Shown: positions 8,290 to 17,282 of the stretch, in pieces
Layout: each line of letters opens with the position of its first letter
Position numbering within the stretch: the stretch's first letter is position 1
Assembly: GCF_928381505.1 (NCBI RefSeq)
Contig: NZ_CAKMSJ010000010.1
Coordinates: forward strand, 34,666 to 98,665
Source: Rothia endophytica
Lineage (GTDB): Bacteria > Actinomycetota > Actinomycetes > Actinomycetales > Micrococcaceae
Direction of reading: 5' to 3'
Length of the DNA: 64,000 bases
Program-made: the position numbers and the translations under genes
The notes under the pieces: model-generated
Databases searched by the model: none
The model's input: the letters and a program-made list of their open reading frames with translations, nothing else
Told to the model about the DNA's origin: nothing

Positions 8290-9918
8290 TTAGCTTTCAA
8301 TTCTTACGCTGTAAAAAGAGGGGCGGCCGATGGGGTCAGTCATGAAATCTTTGACCGCGGGTTGAAGACCGAAGACCTGGGGTTCTTCGAAGATAGGGAT
8401 GCTGTACGCCTTATCGATGAGCAGCTGCTGTATCTTGGCTGAGTTGGCGGCTCTTTCTTCGTCGCTGGCAGCCTGGGCTACGGCAAAAGTGAGGTCTTCA
8501 AGTTCCTGATCGCCGATGGTCTGCGTATCTGGGTTGAGGTTGAGCAGGGTGTCCCGGTTTTCTGAGCAGTACTGGCTTTTGATGACGTCGTAATCCGCGC
8601 GTCCTACCATGGATGAGTTGATCTGGATGATGTTGTGATCCAGAGTCGCTGCACTTTGGGCTGACCTGTCACCGGGGAAGATGTTGATTTCTATGCCTAT
8701 CCGCCGCAACTGTTCTTGAATGACCGTTGATTGCTCCCTATTGCGGGGCTGGACGGGGCTCCAATTGACGGTGAGGGACAGTCTGTTGCCGCCCTTGGTG
8801 CGGATGCCGTCCTCTCCAGGTACCCACCCGGCGTCATCCAGTAGCCGCTGGGCCTCGGTAGGGTCATAACGGTAGGCCTCGCTGTGGTCCACGTAGCCCA
8901 GCGCGGTGGACGCCAGCGGGCCAGTCGCCATCTTGTAGCGGGGCGAGAAGAGGGTGGTGAGTATGTGCTGGCGGTCAATTCCATAGCCGATGGCACGGCG
9001 CACCCGAATGTCAGAAAGTAGCGGGTGCTGAAACCGCAGGTCCCAGGAGTTATTGACGCCGTTGGTTGCTGCCGCCACGATTTTCAGCCCCTGGTCAAGC
9101 AGGTGGTCTTCGACCGGCGCCTCAATCTGCCGTGCAATATGGGCCTGGTTAGCGATGAGGGCACCAACCCGCACCGAGTCTTCACTCGCAAGGGCAATGG
9201 TGATCCGGTCTAGATTAGCTCTGCCTTGATGCTCAAGGATAGGCGGTGCCCAGGCGTAATCGCCCCGTGCTTCTAGAACCAGTTCGGTACCAAGCTTTTC
9301 ATCCGTGATGACAAAGGGGCCAGATGCAATAATCTCCGTAGCATTTCCCGGCCCGAACCCAGTGTTATCTAGCTCCAAAGTAGCGTCAGACAGTAGCCCT
9401 GCGTTCATAGAGCTAGTTGCTTGCGGAAAACCTAGGGCAGGTTTTTCAAAGTAGAACTTGACGGTATAGTCATCGAGCACTTCACTGCGGAGGTAACCCG
9501 TAATTTGTTCAGAAACTGTGAGTTTTCGGTTCTTATCCCCCAGGCCAAACAGGTCAAAGTTACGAGCAACGTTGCGGGCATCGAGTCTGCTTCCATCAGA
9601 GTGGGTCACTCCCCGGCGCAGCCTGAACGTGAATTCGGTGCCGTCTTGGTTGATTTCGGGTAGTTCTTCAGCAATCCAGGGGTGTAGTTGCTTGGTTTCA
9701 GGGTGCTGATAGAGCAGCCGGTCCGCGATATTATTCATGACCCCACCATTAGGGTAGAAGCCAACCGACGGCGGGTAGAGGGAGGTGAAAAAGGCAGATT
9801 CGAGGTAGGTTAAGGAGGTGTCAGAAACAGGTTCAGAACCGTCAGCTGCGCAGCCGGCAGCCCCTAAAATGCCACCTGCTGATACAAGGGTTACAAATTG
9901 TCGCCGGGTAAAAGCCAC
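8290..9918 (-). CDS. ABC transporter substrate-binding lipoprotein, SBP_bac_5 family (Tat signal)
   Basis: The protein has 542 residues. The N-terminus MAFTRRQFVTLVSAGGILGA followed by AGC combines a twin-arginine motif with a lipobox, so it is probably exported folded and lipid-anchored. The body is a peptide-type binding protein (family 5): TFRLRRGVTHSDGSRLDARNV and VRRAIGYGIDRQHIL are typical. It appears closest to the class I know as the KPN_01854 family, which co-occurs with CMD and AhpD-like proteins; this is from memory and was not searched. It is first in the operon, with its promoter in the 144-bp divergent region. The ligand is unknown. Confidence 0.85.
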   Translation of the reverse strand: MAFTRRQFVTLVSAGGILGAAGCAADGSEPVSDTSLTYLESAFFTSLYPPSVGFYPNGGVMNNIADRLLYQHPETKQLHPWIAEELPEINQDGTEFTFRLRRGVTHSDGSRLDARNVARNFDLFGLGDKNRKLTVSEQITGYLRSEVLDDYTVKFYFEKPALGFPQATSSMNAGLLSDATLELDNTGFGPGNATEIIASGPFVITDEKLGTELVLEARGDYAWAPPILEHQGRANLDRITIALASEDSVRVGALIANQAHIARQIEAPVEDHLLDQGLKIVAAATNGVNNSWDLRFQHPLLSDIRVRRAIGYGIDRQHILTTLFSPRYKMATGPLASTALGYVDHSEAYRYDPTEAQRLLDDAGWVPGEDGIRTKGGNRLSLTVNWSPVQPRNREQSTVIQEQLRRIGIEINIFPGDRSAQSAATLDHNIIQINSSMVGRADYDVIKSQYCSENRDTLLNLNPDTQTIGDQELEDLTFAVAQAASDEERAANSAKIQQLLIDKAYSIPIFEEPQVFGLQPAVKDFMTDPIGRPSFYSVRIES

Positions 9919-10062
9919 GGGTGATTTCCTTCAATATTGGCCAGAGTTGCGAACTATTACGCCCCTCTAACGAGTGTGGTATCGCGGTGATAGGTTGGAT
10001 GAGCGGTCACCGTTTCGTCATGAAAAAACTAACGTTAGTCATCAGAATTCAAAGGAATCAAT
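9919..10062. promoter_or_regulatory. Divergent promoter region with 12-bp perfect palindrome
   Basis: This 144-bp spacer separates the importer operon (minus) from the FAD/NAD(P) protein gene (plus). It contains the perfect palindrome ACTAACGTTAGT (10028-10039) and a wider inverted repeat CGGTGA (9985-9990) / TCACCG (10007-10012). Either could be a shared operator. The palindrome lies 23 bp before the GTG of the plus-strand gene. No regulator gene is adjacent. Confidence 0.5.
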
Positions 10063-11829
10063 GTGGACGTAGTAAACGTAACAATTGTGGGAATGGGGCC
10101 CCGCGGCATCTCGGTTATTGAACGACTGGGAGCGGCGGGAGTCACTTCAAAGGTTGTGCTGCACTGCGTCGATTCTGCCCAACTTGGTGCTGGAGCCGTC
10201 TGGAAAACGGACCAAACCCGCACTCTGTGCATGAACACCCTAGCTGGTGCCGTTACCCTCTTCACCGAGCCAGGTGCCAGCGTCAGCGGACCAGTCCAAC
10301 CTGGCCCGACGATGTACGAGTGGATTCAAGAACTGAGGGAAGATGGGGACTCCCCCGCCTATCCTCTCTACGATTCCTACCCAGCTCATGCTCAAGCTGT
10401 GGCTTTTAGCTCTGACCTTCCTGATTTGCTCGCTAGCTTTGAGGATGAGCTGGCCATCACCCGGCCTGAATCAAACCCTTCACGGGCTCTCTACGGAGCC
10501 TACCTTCAATGGTGTTTTGAAATCGCTCTTGACAGGTTGCCCTCAAATGTAGAGGTCATCAAACACCGAACACGAGCGGTTTCACTGACCGAAGTCCAGG
10601 GGCGGGACAGAGTAGAGCTGGCCGACGGGTCAGTTATTCTCTCCGATGCCACCGTTCTAGCCCTGGGATGGGTAACCCCCTCAGCCACGGCTGAAGAAAC
10701 CGTCTTTGCCGCGGCTTCCCTCCCCTGGGTCAAACCTGCTAACCCGTTGGAACAGGACCTCTCCGCCCTTCCCCCAGCTTCGAGCGGAAAGAAGGTTCTG
10801 GTGCGTGGGATGGGAATGGGCTTTTTCGATGTTCTAGCTCTCAGCAGCATCGACCGAGGCGGGCAGTTTATCGCAGATTCAACAGCTCGCGGTGGGATTC
10901 GCTACCTGCCTTCAGGTCTGGAACCTGCCCTGCTGGTCACTTCTGGCAGAGGTTACCCCTTCTTGCCCAAATCAGAGTACGCCGGTCTGCCCCCGGTGGC
11001 CTCAACTCCCGCATTCGATGCTGTTTTTGAGCAACTGGAAGGTGCAGATACCATCTGCTTTTTGAAGGAGGTGTACCCCTCAATTCTTCACGACGCCCTG
11101 GCACAGGATCCAGAATTTGATATCGATTACTGGCTCAACCCCCTGTCAGGTTTTACCGGAAACCCTGATCAACTGACTGCCTTTATTGCTGAGTCACTGG
11201 CCAACGATATTCGGCAAGCCGAACAGGCTGCGTCCAGCCCCCTCAAAAACGCCCTCTGGGTTATTTCATCAGTGAGAAAACGCGTTTCCATGCTGGGTGC
11301 AGGTGGACGCTACTCCGATCAAGCCGAAGTTTCCCGCTTCATAAAGATGGGGCAAATGGTGGGTTCTGGGCCTCCGGCGTTCCGCAGCCGTCAGCTACTA
11401 GCTCTGGTCGACGCTGGGCTCATCACCTTCCTCGGAGCCAGTCCCCAGATTACAGTTCAATCTAATCAGTGGATGGTTACTTCTCCCACGACAGAGCAGA
11501 TTCCAGTCAGTGGGGATGTACTGGTTGATGCTTGGATGCACACGCCTAACGCACTGCGTACCGATGACCCTTTGCTCGCTTCACTTTCGCCCAGAATGCG
11601 CGCTTTTGCTGGTACGGGCTCCCCTGAAACCGACCCCGCTACACGTTTACTGGTTAACCCTGCTGGTGAGCTTGATCCGCGCGTCCTGCTCATTGGAATA
11701 CCTACCGGCGGTCAGCATCCGGATACAACGATTTCCCCCATGCCTGGCACGGATCCTCTCTTTCTGCAAGAAACTGATAAGGCAGCCCAAAGCATCCTCA
11801 AGATTATTGGTGAGCAAGAGCAGGGTTAG
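10063..11829 (+). CDS. FAD/NAD(P)-binding protein (NAD_binding_9 type)
   Basis: The protein has 588 residues from GTG 10063; the ATG two bases earlier hits a stop within four codons, and AAAGGAA precedes the GTG. The N-terminal Rossmann motif VTIVGMGPRGISVIERLG binds FAD. A second dinucleotide region follows near residue 245 (KKVLVRGMGMGFFDVLA). This fits the FAD/NAD(P)-binding family with an HI0933-like fold, often flavin monooxygenases or dehydrogenases of unknown substrate. It is transcribed away from the importer operon and shares its promoter region, so it probably acts on what the importer brings in. That role is an inference. Confidence 0.8.
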   Translation: MDVVNVTIVGMGPRGISVIERLGAAGVTSKVVLHCVDSAQLGAGAVWKTDQTRTLCMNTLAGAVTLFTEPGASVSGPVQPGPTMYEWIQELREDGDSPAYPLYDSYPAHAQAVAFSSDLPDLLASFEDELAITRPESNPSRALYGAYLQWCFEIALDRLPSNVEVIKHRTRAVSLTEVQGRDRVELADGSVILSDATVLALGWVTPSATAEETVFAAASLPWVKPANPLEQDLSALPPASSGKKVLVRGMGMGFFDVLALSSIDRGGQFIADSTARGGIRYLPSGLEPALLVTSGRGYPFLPKSEYAGLPPVASTPAFDAVFEQLEGADTICFLKEVYPSILHDALAQDPEFDIDYWLNPLSGFTGNPDQLTAFIAESLANDIRQAEQAASSPLKNALWVISSVRKRVSMLGAGGRYSDQAEVSRFIKMGQMVGSGPPAFRSRQLLALVDAGLITFLGASPQITVQSNQWMVTSPTTEQIPVSGDVLVDAWMHTPNALRTDDPLLASLSPRMRAFAGTGSPETDPATRLLVNPAGELDPRVLLIGIPTGGQHPDTTISPMPGTDPLFLQETDKAAQSILKIIGEQEQG

Positions 11830-11909
11830 GGGTAAACCTCGAACTCTACAGGGTTACGGAAGAGGATAGACTGTTGCTCATTAGGCATACCATCCAGCAA
11901 AGGTTTCCC

Positions 11910-12560
11910 ATGTCGCACCTGAAGCAACGTCTACCTTTCCTAGCACTTATTCCCCTACTGCTTTTTGGCTGCTCTCAGGCCCCTCAGAGCGAGGTAACAG
12001 AATCAGCCACCTCAGCTCCCAGCCAGACCCGTAACACCACGGTTACCCCCACTCCCACGGTCGCAGATACCTCCGAAGCAGAGCACGATGAGCAGACAAG
12101 CATTAAGACTCCCTCACCTACGGCGGACCCTACCGCCCCTGCCCAAGATGGCTACACCATCGATCCTTCCAGTATCGCCACAACCGAAATCGTCACGGGC
12201 GATCCTGCGTCAACGGACGCTTACATCTACGCTGAAGCCGATCAGCCAGCACTTGTCTTTCAAACGCCTGACCCTCAAGTTGCCTGCCTCATGCAACCCT
12301 ACGGGGTCTTCTGCATGACTGATGATTCACTGAACTGGGTCTTACTCAGCGTTTCCATGAAACCCGGGGATGAAGCGCCGCGCTCCATTCAGGCTCAGGG
12401 GCGGGCTGCTACCCACCCCTGGTTCAAAACCGAAACCGTTCTACCGGAGGGGCAATCCTTGAGCTGGATGGGTATGACCTGCACCAGCACCGGCTCTAAC
12501 AGCGTGCAGTGTCACGATGGTACGCGCGGCTTTAACCTCAGTGATGCTAACGGGCGATAA
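11910..12560 (+). CDS. Putative lipoprotein with four-cysteine C-terminal domain (DUF6636-like)
   Basis: From ATG 11910 (AAAGG upstream) the product is 216 residues. It has a lipoprotein signal ending LLLFGC, then about 70 residues of Ser/Thr/Pro/Ala-rich linker, then a small domain with two cysteine pairs (VACLMQPYGVFC and MTCTSTGSNSVQC). The pattern resembles the DUF6636-type secreted domains of mycobacteria, but the match is weak. The linker suggests it spans the cell wall. It stands alone, after the FAD protein and convergent with nei. No function can be assigned. Confidence 0.6.
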   Translation: MSHLKQRLPFLALIPLLLFGCSQAPQSEVTESATSAPSQTRNTTVTPTPTVADTSEAEHDEQTSIKTPSPTADPTAPAQDGYTIDPSSIATTEIVTGDPASTDAYIYAEADQPALVFQTPDPQVACLMQPYGVFCMTDDSLNWVLLSVSMKPGDEAPRSIQAQGRAATHPWFKTETVLPEGQSLSWMGMTCTSTGSNSVQCHDGTRGFNLSDANGR

Positions 12561-12587
12561 GCCAGCATTTTTGCTGGAGACCCGCCC
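12552..12587 (+). terminator. Probable terminator between lipoprotein gene and nei
   Basis: Inner stem CCAGCA / TGCTGG with TTTT loop, flanked by outer arms GGGCG / CGCCC and then CTTT. It starts at the lipoprotein stop codon and lies between convergent genes. Confidence 0.5.
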
Positions 12588-12589
12588 CT

Positions 12590-13471
12590 TTAGACCTGGC
12601 AGCCGGGGCACCAGTAAAGTTTGCGGGCCGCGACTTCTTTCACCCGAATAGTCGCACCGCAGCGGGGGCACCCTTGCCCCTGACGTTGGTAGACATAGTT
12701 AGCGTGCTCTGGCCATGCGGCCTCTTCACTGACACCAGGGCGGTCCTCCGGTTCGGTGGTGATGATTCTGCCCACGCGCACACCGATTTCAAGAAGTTGT
12801 CGGTTATCAAGCCAGAGAGCCTCAAGCTCATCGGCTGAACATTCCTTCCCCGGTTTAAAGGGGTCAACTTTGCACCGGTAAAGGGACTCAGCTCTAAAGA
12901 TATTGCCCACCCCCGAGATAGCTTTCTGATCCATGAGCACCACGCCGATAGGGCGGGAGGTTTTCGCAGCTGCAGCATAAAAGAGGTGCGGGTCAGCGTC
13001 CTGGTTGAGAGGGTCAGGCCCCAGTTTGCTGCGCACCTGGCGCACCTCATCACTAGTGAGCGTCCGGCACACCGTTGGCCCCACCAAATCAGCCCACCCA
13101 TGGTCGCTGACTAATCTAGCCCGCGTGGTGGGGCGAGGTTCAGGAGGTTGTGCGCTAAACACACCGACCTGGTGAATTTCTTTTTCACCTATTTTGCGCG
13201 GTGCTCCAATCGATGATGCTCCCGTGAAGAATTCATCGCCGCCGAAGCTAAAAGCGCCGTAGATCCCCAGGTGGACGTTGAGGTAAAGCTCATTGTCAAA
13301 GCCCACGAAAAGGTGCTTACCGTGGGCAAAGCCATGCTTGATACGGTGCCCATCCAGCAACTGCGCACCCTCAGTAAACCTGCCTTGGGGGCTGCTCACG
13401 GCAACGTTCTGCCCAGCAAAAACATCGTTGAATTGGCGGGCCAAACGATGGATAGAGTGCCCCTCAGGCAT
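12590..13471 (-). CDS. nei: Fpg/Nei-family DNA glycosylase/AP lyase
   Basis: The 293-residue protein begins MPEGHSIHRLARQF; after removal of Met, Pro is the catalytic nucleophile and Glu the proton donor. Towards the middle lie the H2TH region (DQKAISGVGNIFRAESLYR), and at the C-terminus a zinc finger (CPRCGATIRVKE...WCPGC, residues about 270-290). The PEGHS start is more typical of Nei than of Fpg (MPELPEV). It removes oxidised bases and nicks the abasic site. It lies 21 bp after rpiB, so they are probably co-transcribed, a common actinobacterial pairing. Confidence 0.9.
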   Translation of the reverse strand: MPEGHSIHRLARQFNDVFAGQNVAVSSPQGRFTEGAQLLDGHRIKHGFAHGKHLFVGFDNELYLNVHLGIYGAFSFGGDEFFTGASSIGAPRKIGEKEIHQVGVFSAQPPEPRPTTRARLVSDHGWADLVGPTVCRTLTSDEVRQVRSKLGPDPLNQDADPHLFYAAAAKTSRPIGVVLMDQKAISGVGNIFRAESLYRCKVDPFKPGKECSADELEALWLDNRQLLEIGVRVGRIITTEPEDRPGVSEEAAWPEHANYVYQRQGQGCPRCGATIRVKEVAARKLYWCPGCQV

Positions 13472-13492
13472 GCTACGACTCCCCCTCGAGCT

Positions 13493-13981
13493 CTAGCGGT
13501 TAATGGTTTTACCGGCAATATCGCCGGTTGCCTCAAACTCCAACATCTGGTTGATGCGGCGAGCGTGGCGTTCTCCGCTAGTCCATTCAGTGGTGAGGAA
13601 GGTCTTGATAATTTCTAGAGCCTCTTCCTTGGGGTGCTGACGCCCGCCCACAGCAACCACCTGAGCGTTATTGTGCTCACGGGCAAGTGCAGCGGTGTCA
13701 TGGTTCCATGCCAGCGCGGCTCTGATTCCCTGCACCTTGTTAGCTGCCATTTGTTCACCGTTGCCAGAGCCTCCCAGTACAATGCCCAGGGAATCCAGGC
13801 CAGCATCGCGGTCTGCCTTGACCGCCAGAGCTGCATTGATGCAGAAACTGGGGTAATCGTCCAGAGCATCGTATTCTTCTGGGCCGTGATCAATCATGTC
13901 ATAGCCAGCAGCTGATAGTTCCTTGATGAGGAAGTGGCTCAATTCAAGACCTGCGTGGTCTGTTGCAATGTGAACGCGCAT
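13493..13981 (-). CDS. rpiB: Ribose-5-phosphate isomerase B
   Basis: The 162 residues contain the RpiB hallmarks MRVHIATDHAGLEL and VLGGSGNGEQMAANKVQGIR. The GGSGNGEQ loop lacks the catalytic cysteine of the E. coli enzyme and has the Glu used as base by the Mycobacterium tuberculosis enzyme, so this is the actinobacterial subtype. It interconverts ribose 5-phosphate and ribulose 5-phosphate in the pentose phosphate pathway. It is the first gene of an rpiB-nei unit and is divergent from pepN. Confidence 0.96.
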   Translation of the reverse strand: MRVHIATDHAGLELSHFLIKELSAAGYDMIDHGPEEYDALDDYPSFCINAALAVKADRDAGLDSLGIVLGGSGNGEQMAANKVQGIRAALAWNHDTAALAREHNNAQVVAVGGRQHPKEEALEIIKTFLTTEWTSGERHARRINQMLEFEATGDIAGKTINR

Positions 13982-14191
13982 GGTGTTCTCCGTTCAGATG
14001 GTTTAGCGAACAAGCGACCTGCCTGCACCGGCGTGAAGTTATGAAATTCACAGACCAGCACCTAAAATGATGGTAAATGCAGAGCAAAGGGCCTTTACCT
14101 TGATTCTAAATCACCTGCCTATTTGCTGCGTAGTCGCGCTGCTTCATCAGCGTCATTATTTTATCGAGCTATTCACGTCTAAAGGATTTCC

Positions 14192-16729
14192 ATGCCAGGA
14201 ATGAACCTCACCCGCATCGAAGCGCAAGAACGCGCAACGGTCGTCACCCACGTCGATTCTTACCGAATTGAGCTGGATCTCACCCGCGGCGAAAGGGTAT
14301 TTGGGTGTAAAACACAGGTTAATTTTGATGCCGTGGCCGGGGGCGAAACGTTCATCGACGCAATAACCGACGCGGTTCACAGCATCGAACTCAACGGCGA
14401 GCAGCTACCGTTAGACCTAGCTGACGGTGTGCGTATTGGTTTGCCCAACCTAGCCGAGAAAAACGTGCTTATTATTGAAGCAGATATGCTCTACACCAAC
14501 ACCGGTGAGGGCCTGCACCGCTTTGTTGACCCCGTGGACGGCGAGGTCTACCTCTACTCGCAGTTTGAGGTGCCTGATTCCCGCCGTGTGTACCCCGTTT
14601 TTGAGCAGCCTGATCTTAAGGCTGAACTTGAATTTGTGGTCACCGCCCCGGCCCACTGGGTAGTTGTCTCTAACCAGCCTGAGATGAACGTGATGGACGC
14701 TGGGGAAACCAAGACCTGGAACTTTAAACCCACCCCTCGCATTTCCTCATACATCACCGCCATCATCGCAGGGCCCTACGATTCGGTGCACTCATCTTTG
14801 ACCAATAGTGAAGGCCGCGAGATTAAGCTGGGTTGCTATGCCCGCAAGTCACTCATGGAGTACCTGGACCACGAAGATATCTTTGAGCTCACCCGCCAGG
14901 GCTTCGAGTTCTTTGAAGATCAGTTCTCTACCCCCTACCCCTTTGAGAAGTACGACCAGCTCTTTGTGCCTGAATTCAACGCTGGTGCCATGGAAAACGC
15001 TGGTGCTGTCACTTTCTTGGAGAACTACATTTTCCGTTCAAAGGTGACTGAAGCGGTAGTGGAGCGCCGCGCCATTACCGTGCTCCATGAACTGGCCCAT
15101 ATGTGGTTTGGTGACCTTGTCACCATGAAGTGGTGGAATGACCTGTGGCTCAATGAATCTTTCGCTGAGTTCATGTCTACCCTTGCAGCAGCAGAGAACA
15201 CCCGTTTCGCATCTGAAGCGTGGGCTACCTTCTCTGCCTCAGAGAAAACCTGGGCCTATAACCAGGATCAGCTCTCATCCACTCACCCCATTGTTGCCCC
15301 CATCCGTGACCTGCAGGATGTCCAGGTCAATTTCGATGGAATCACTTACGCCAAGGGGGCCTCTGTGCTACGCCAGCTGGTTGCCTGGGTAGGTCAAGAT
15401 AACTTCATGGCTGGGCTCAAGGTCTACTTTGAGAAGCACAGCTGGGGTAACACCGTTCTCGATGATCTTCTAGTTGAACTTGAGGCTGCCTCTGGTCGTA
15501 ATGTTCAAGCATGGAGCTCCCTCTGGCTTGAGACGGCTGGGGTTAATACCCTGACCACCGAGGTAGCAGAGGCCAGCGACGGAACCATCGAAAAGCTCGT
15601 GATCCATCAGAGCTACGCTGACGGCTATGAGACCCTACGCCCCCACCGTCTGGTGGTTGGCTTCTACCGTCTCGACAACGATGCGCTGGTATGCACTGAC
15701 CGCATTGAGCTAGATGTTGATGGAAAGACCACCGAAGTTGCCCAAGCTGCCGGGCTGCAGCGTCCTGATTTGATCCTGGTTAATGATGAGGATCTCGCTT
15801 ACGCCAAGATTCGTCTGGATGATCGTTCACGGGAAACCGCTGTGCAGCACCTTGGCGCTATTGATTCACCGCTGGCTCGTGGGGTGGTGTGGGGCTCACT
15901 GTGGGATACGGTGCGGGACGCAGAAATGCCTGCCCGCCAGTTCGTTAATCTAGTGCTCAATAATATTGCTGAAGAGACCAACTCCACCGCTGTTCGCGTG
16001 CAGTTGCTCAACCTCGAACATGCACTCAAGGCTTTCTTGGCGCCCTCCCACGCAGAGGAGACCCGCGCACTGGCGGCTAACCGCATGTGGCAGATTGCTC
16101 AAGCGGCAGAGGCAGGTTCTGACCATCAGTTCCAGTTTGTGACCAGCTTTGCCCGCCTAGCCCACACCGATTTGCAGCTCGATGCTATTGAGGCTCTGTT
16201 GACCGGCGATAAAACTCTTGAGGGGCTAGAGATTGATACTGACCTCAGCTGGGTTCTCTTAGGTTCACTGGCAGCTGGAGGACGCCGCACTGCAACTGAT
16301 ATTGACGCCGCCCTTGCCGAGGACAACACGTCAAACGGCCAGCAGGCTGCCGCAGCTGCACAGGCAGCGATACCAACTGCCGAAGCCAAAGCTGAGACCT
16401 GGCGGGCAGTAGTTGAAACCGGTGAACTGTCTAATATTGTGCAGCGCTCTGCCATCTCGGGCTTTTACCGCGGTTCACGTGACCTAGCTGAGGACTACGT
16501 TGAGAAGTATTTTGCAGCTGTCGAAGGGGTGTGGCGCGAGCGATCCCACGAGGTTTCAACCCAGATTGTCACGGGTCTCTTCCCCAAGGTCTATACCCAA
16601 CAGCTCCTGGCACGGGCTGAAGCCTACCTCGCCCAGCTCCCCAAGGACGCGGCGTCTTTGCACCGTCAAATCTCTGAGTGCCGCGACGCACTCGCTCGAG
16701 CGCTCAAGGTACAGTCAGCTGATATCTAA
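14192..16729 (+). CDS. pepN: Aminopeptidase N (M1 zinc metallopeptidase)
   Basis: The 845-residue protein has the exopeptidase motif GAMEN at about 265, the zinc site HELAH at about 299, and the third ligand Glu in LWLNESFAEFMS about 20 residues later. The catalytic Tyr region and a helical C-terminal ERAP1-like domain follow. It removes N-terminal residues from peptides in the cytoplasm. AAAGGAT precedes the ATG. It has its own terminator and is divergent from rpiB. Length is typical of actinobacterial PepN. Confidence 0.96.
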   Translation: MPGMNLTRIEAQERATVVTHVDSYRIELDLTRGERVFGCKTQVNFDAVAGGETFIDAITDAVHSIELNGEQLPLDLADGVRIGLPNLAEKNVLIIEADMLYTNTGEGLHRFVDPVDGEVYLYSQFEVPDSRRVYPVFEQPDLKAELEFVVTAPAHWVVVSNQPEMNVMDAGETKTWNFKPTPRISSYITAIIAGPYDSVHSSLTNSEGREIKLGCYARKSLMEYLDHEDIFELTRQGFEFFEDQFSTPYPFEKYDQLFVPEFNAGAMENAGAVTFLENYIFRSKVTEAVVERRAITVLHELAHMWFGDLVTMKWWNDLWLNESFAEFMSTLAAAENTRFASEAWATFSASEKTWAYNQDQLSSTHPIVAPIRDLQDVQVNFDGITYAKGASVLRQLVAWVGQDNFMAGLKVYFEKHSWGNTVLDDLLVELEAASGRNVQAWSSLWLETAGVNTLTTEVAEASDGTIEKLVIHQSYADGYETLRPHRLVVGFYRLDNDALVCTDRIELDVDGKTTEVAQAAGLQRPDLILVNDEDLAYAKIRLDDRSRETAVQHLGAIDSPLARGVVWGSLWDTVRDAEMPARQFVNLVLNNIAEETNSTAVRVQLLNLEHALKAFLAPSHAEETRALAANRMWQIAQAAEAGSDHQFQFVTSFARLAHTDLQLDAIEALLTGDKTLEGLEIDTDLSWVLLGSLAAGGRRTATDIDAALAEDNTSNGQQAAAAAQAAIPTAEAKAETWRAVVETGELSNIVQRSAISGFYRGSRDLAEDYVEKYFAAVEGVWRERSHEVSTQIVTGLFPKVYTQQLLARAEAYLAQLPKDAASLHRQISECRDALARALKVQSADI

Positions 16730-16747
16730 ACAGCGTGTCTGAGGAAG

Positions 16748-16787
16748 GGGGCAGGGTTTCGTTGCTGAAGCCCTGCCCCTGGTTTTT
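16748..16787 (+). terminator. Terminator after pepN
   Basis: GGGGCAGGG / CCCTGCCCC stem followed by TGGTTTTT, 18 bp past the pepN stop. Confidence 0.85.
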
Positions 16788-16809
16788 GGTCTGTCGGTAG
16801 ACTGGAACT

Positions 16810-17265
16810 ATGAACAACCTACCCAACCCCGCTCTCAGCCTGGGCGCCAGCAATCAGCCTGCCGCCCAGCACCCTGCTGCTGAAACCAACCAGAATTCCT
16901 TTTACTACCAGGTAGGTGGCAGACCTGTCTTTGAGAAGCTATGCCGCGAGTTTTATGCTCAGGTAGCAGCTGATCCCGAGTTCAGAGCGATGTATCCGGA
17001 CGAAGATCTAGCACCGGCAGAACGTCGGCTCTTCATGTTCCTTGAACAGTACTGGGGTGGGCCCAAGGACTACCAGGCAGAACGCGGCCACCCCCGCCTG
17101 CGCATGCGGCACGCTCCTTTTTATGTTGGGCCCAAGGAGAGGGACGCCTGGCTGAAGTTCATGCGCCGAGCCATGGACACGCTGAATCTCTCACCCCTGC
17201 ACGACGCTGAAATGTGGGACTACTTTGAACGTTCAGCACATGCTATGCAGAACCGGGCTCAGTAG
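16810..17265 (+). CDS. glbO: Group II truncated hemoglobin
   Basis: The 151 residues end in a 2-on-2 globin domain (about 32-146): YYQVGGRPVFEKLCREFYAQV, then MYPDEDLAPAERRLFMFLEQ and HAPFYVGPKERDAWLKFM. The Trp at the G8 position and the Tyr/His arrangement fit the GlbO group. A 30-residue low-complexity N-terminal extension rich in Asn, Pro and Ala precedes the globin. The protein binds haem and oxygen or NO; a role in oxidative or nitrosative stress is known for the family. It stands alone, 80 bp after pepN. Confidence 0.92.
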   Translation: MNNLPNPALSLGASNQPAAQHPAAETNQNSFYYQVGGRPVFEKLCREFYAQVAADPEFRAMYPDEDLAPAERRLFMFLEQYWGGPKDYQAERGHPRLRMRHAPFYVGPKERDAWLKFMRRAMDTLNLSPLHDAEMWDYFERSAHAMQNRAQ

Positions 17266-17282
17266 AAGTACCCGGTAAAGCG

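Noticed and set aside
11466..11869. Overlapping frames on both strands at the end of the FAD protein gene
   Set aside because: They are out-of-frame shadows without motifs or ribosome sites.
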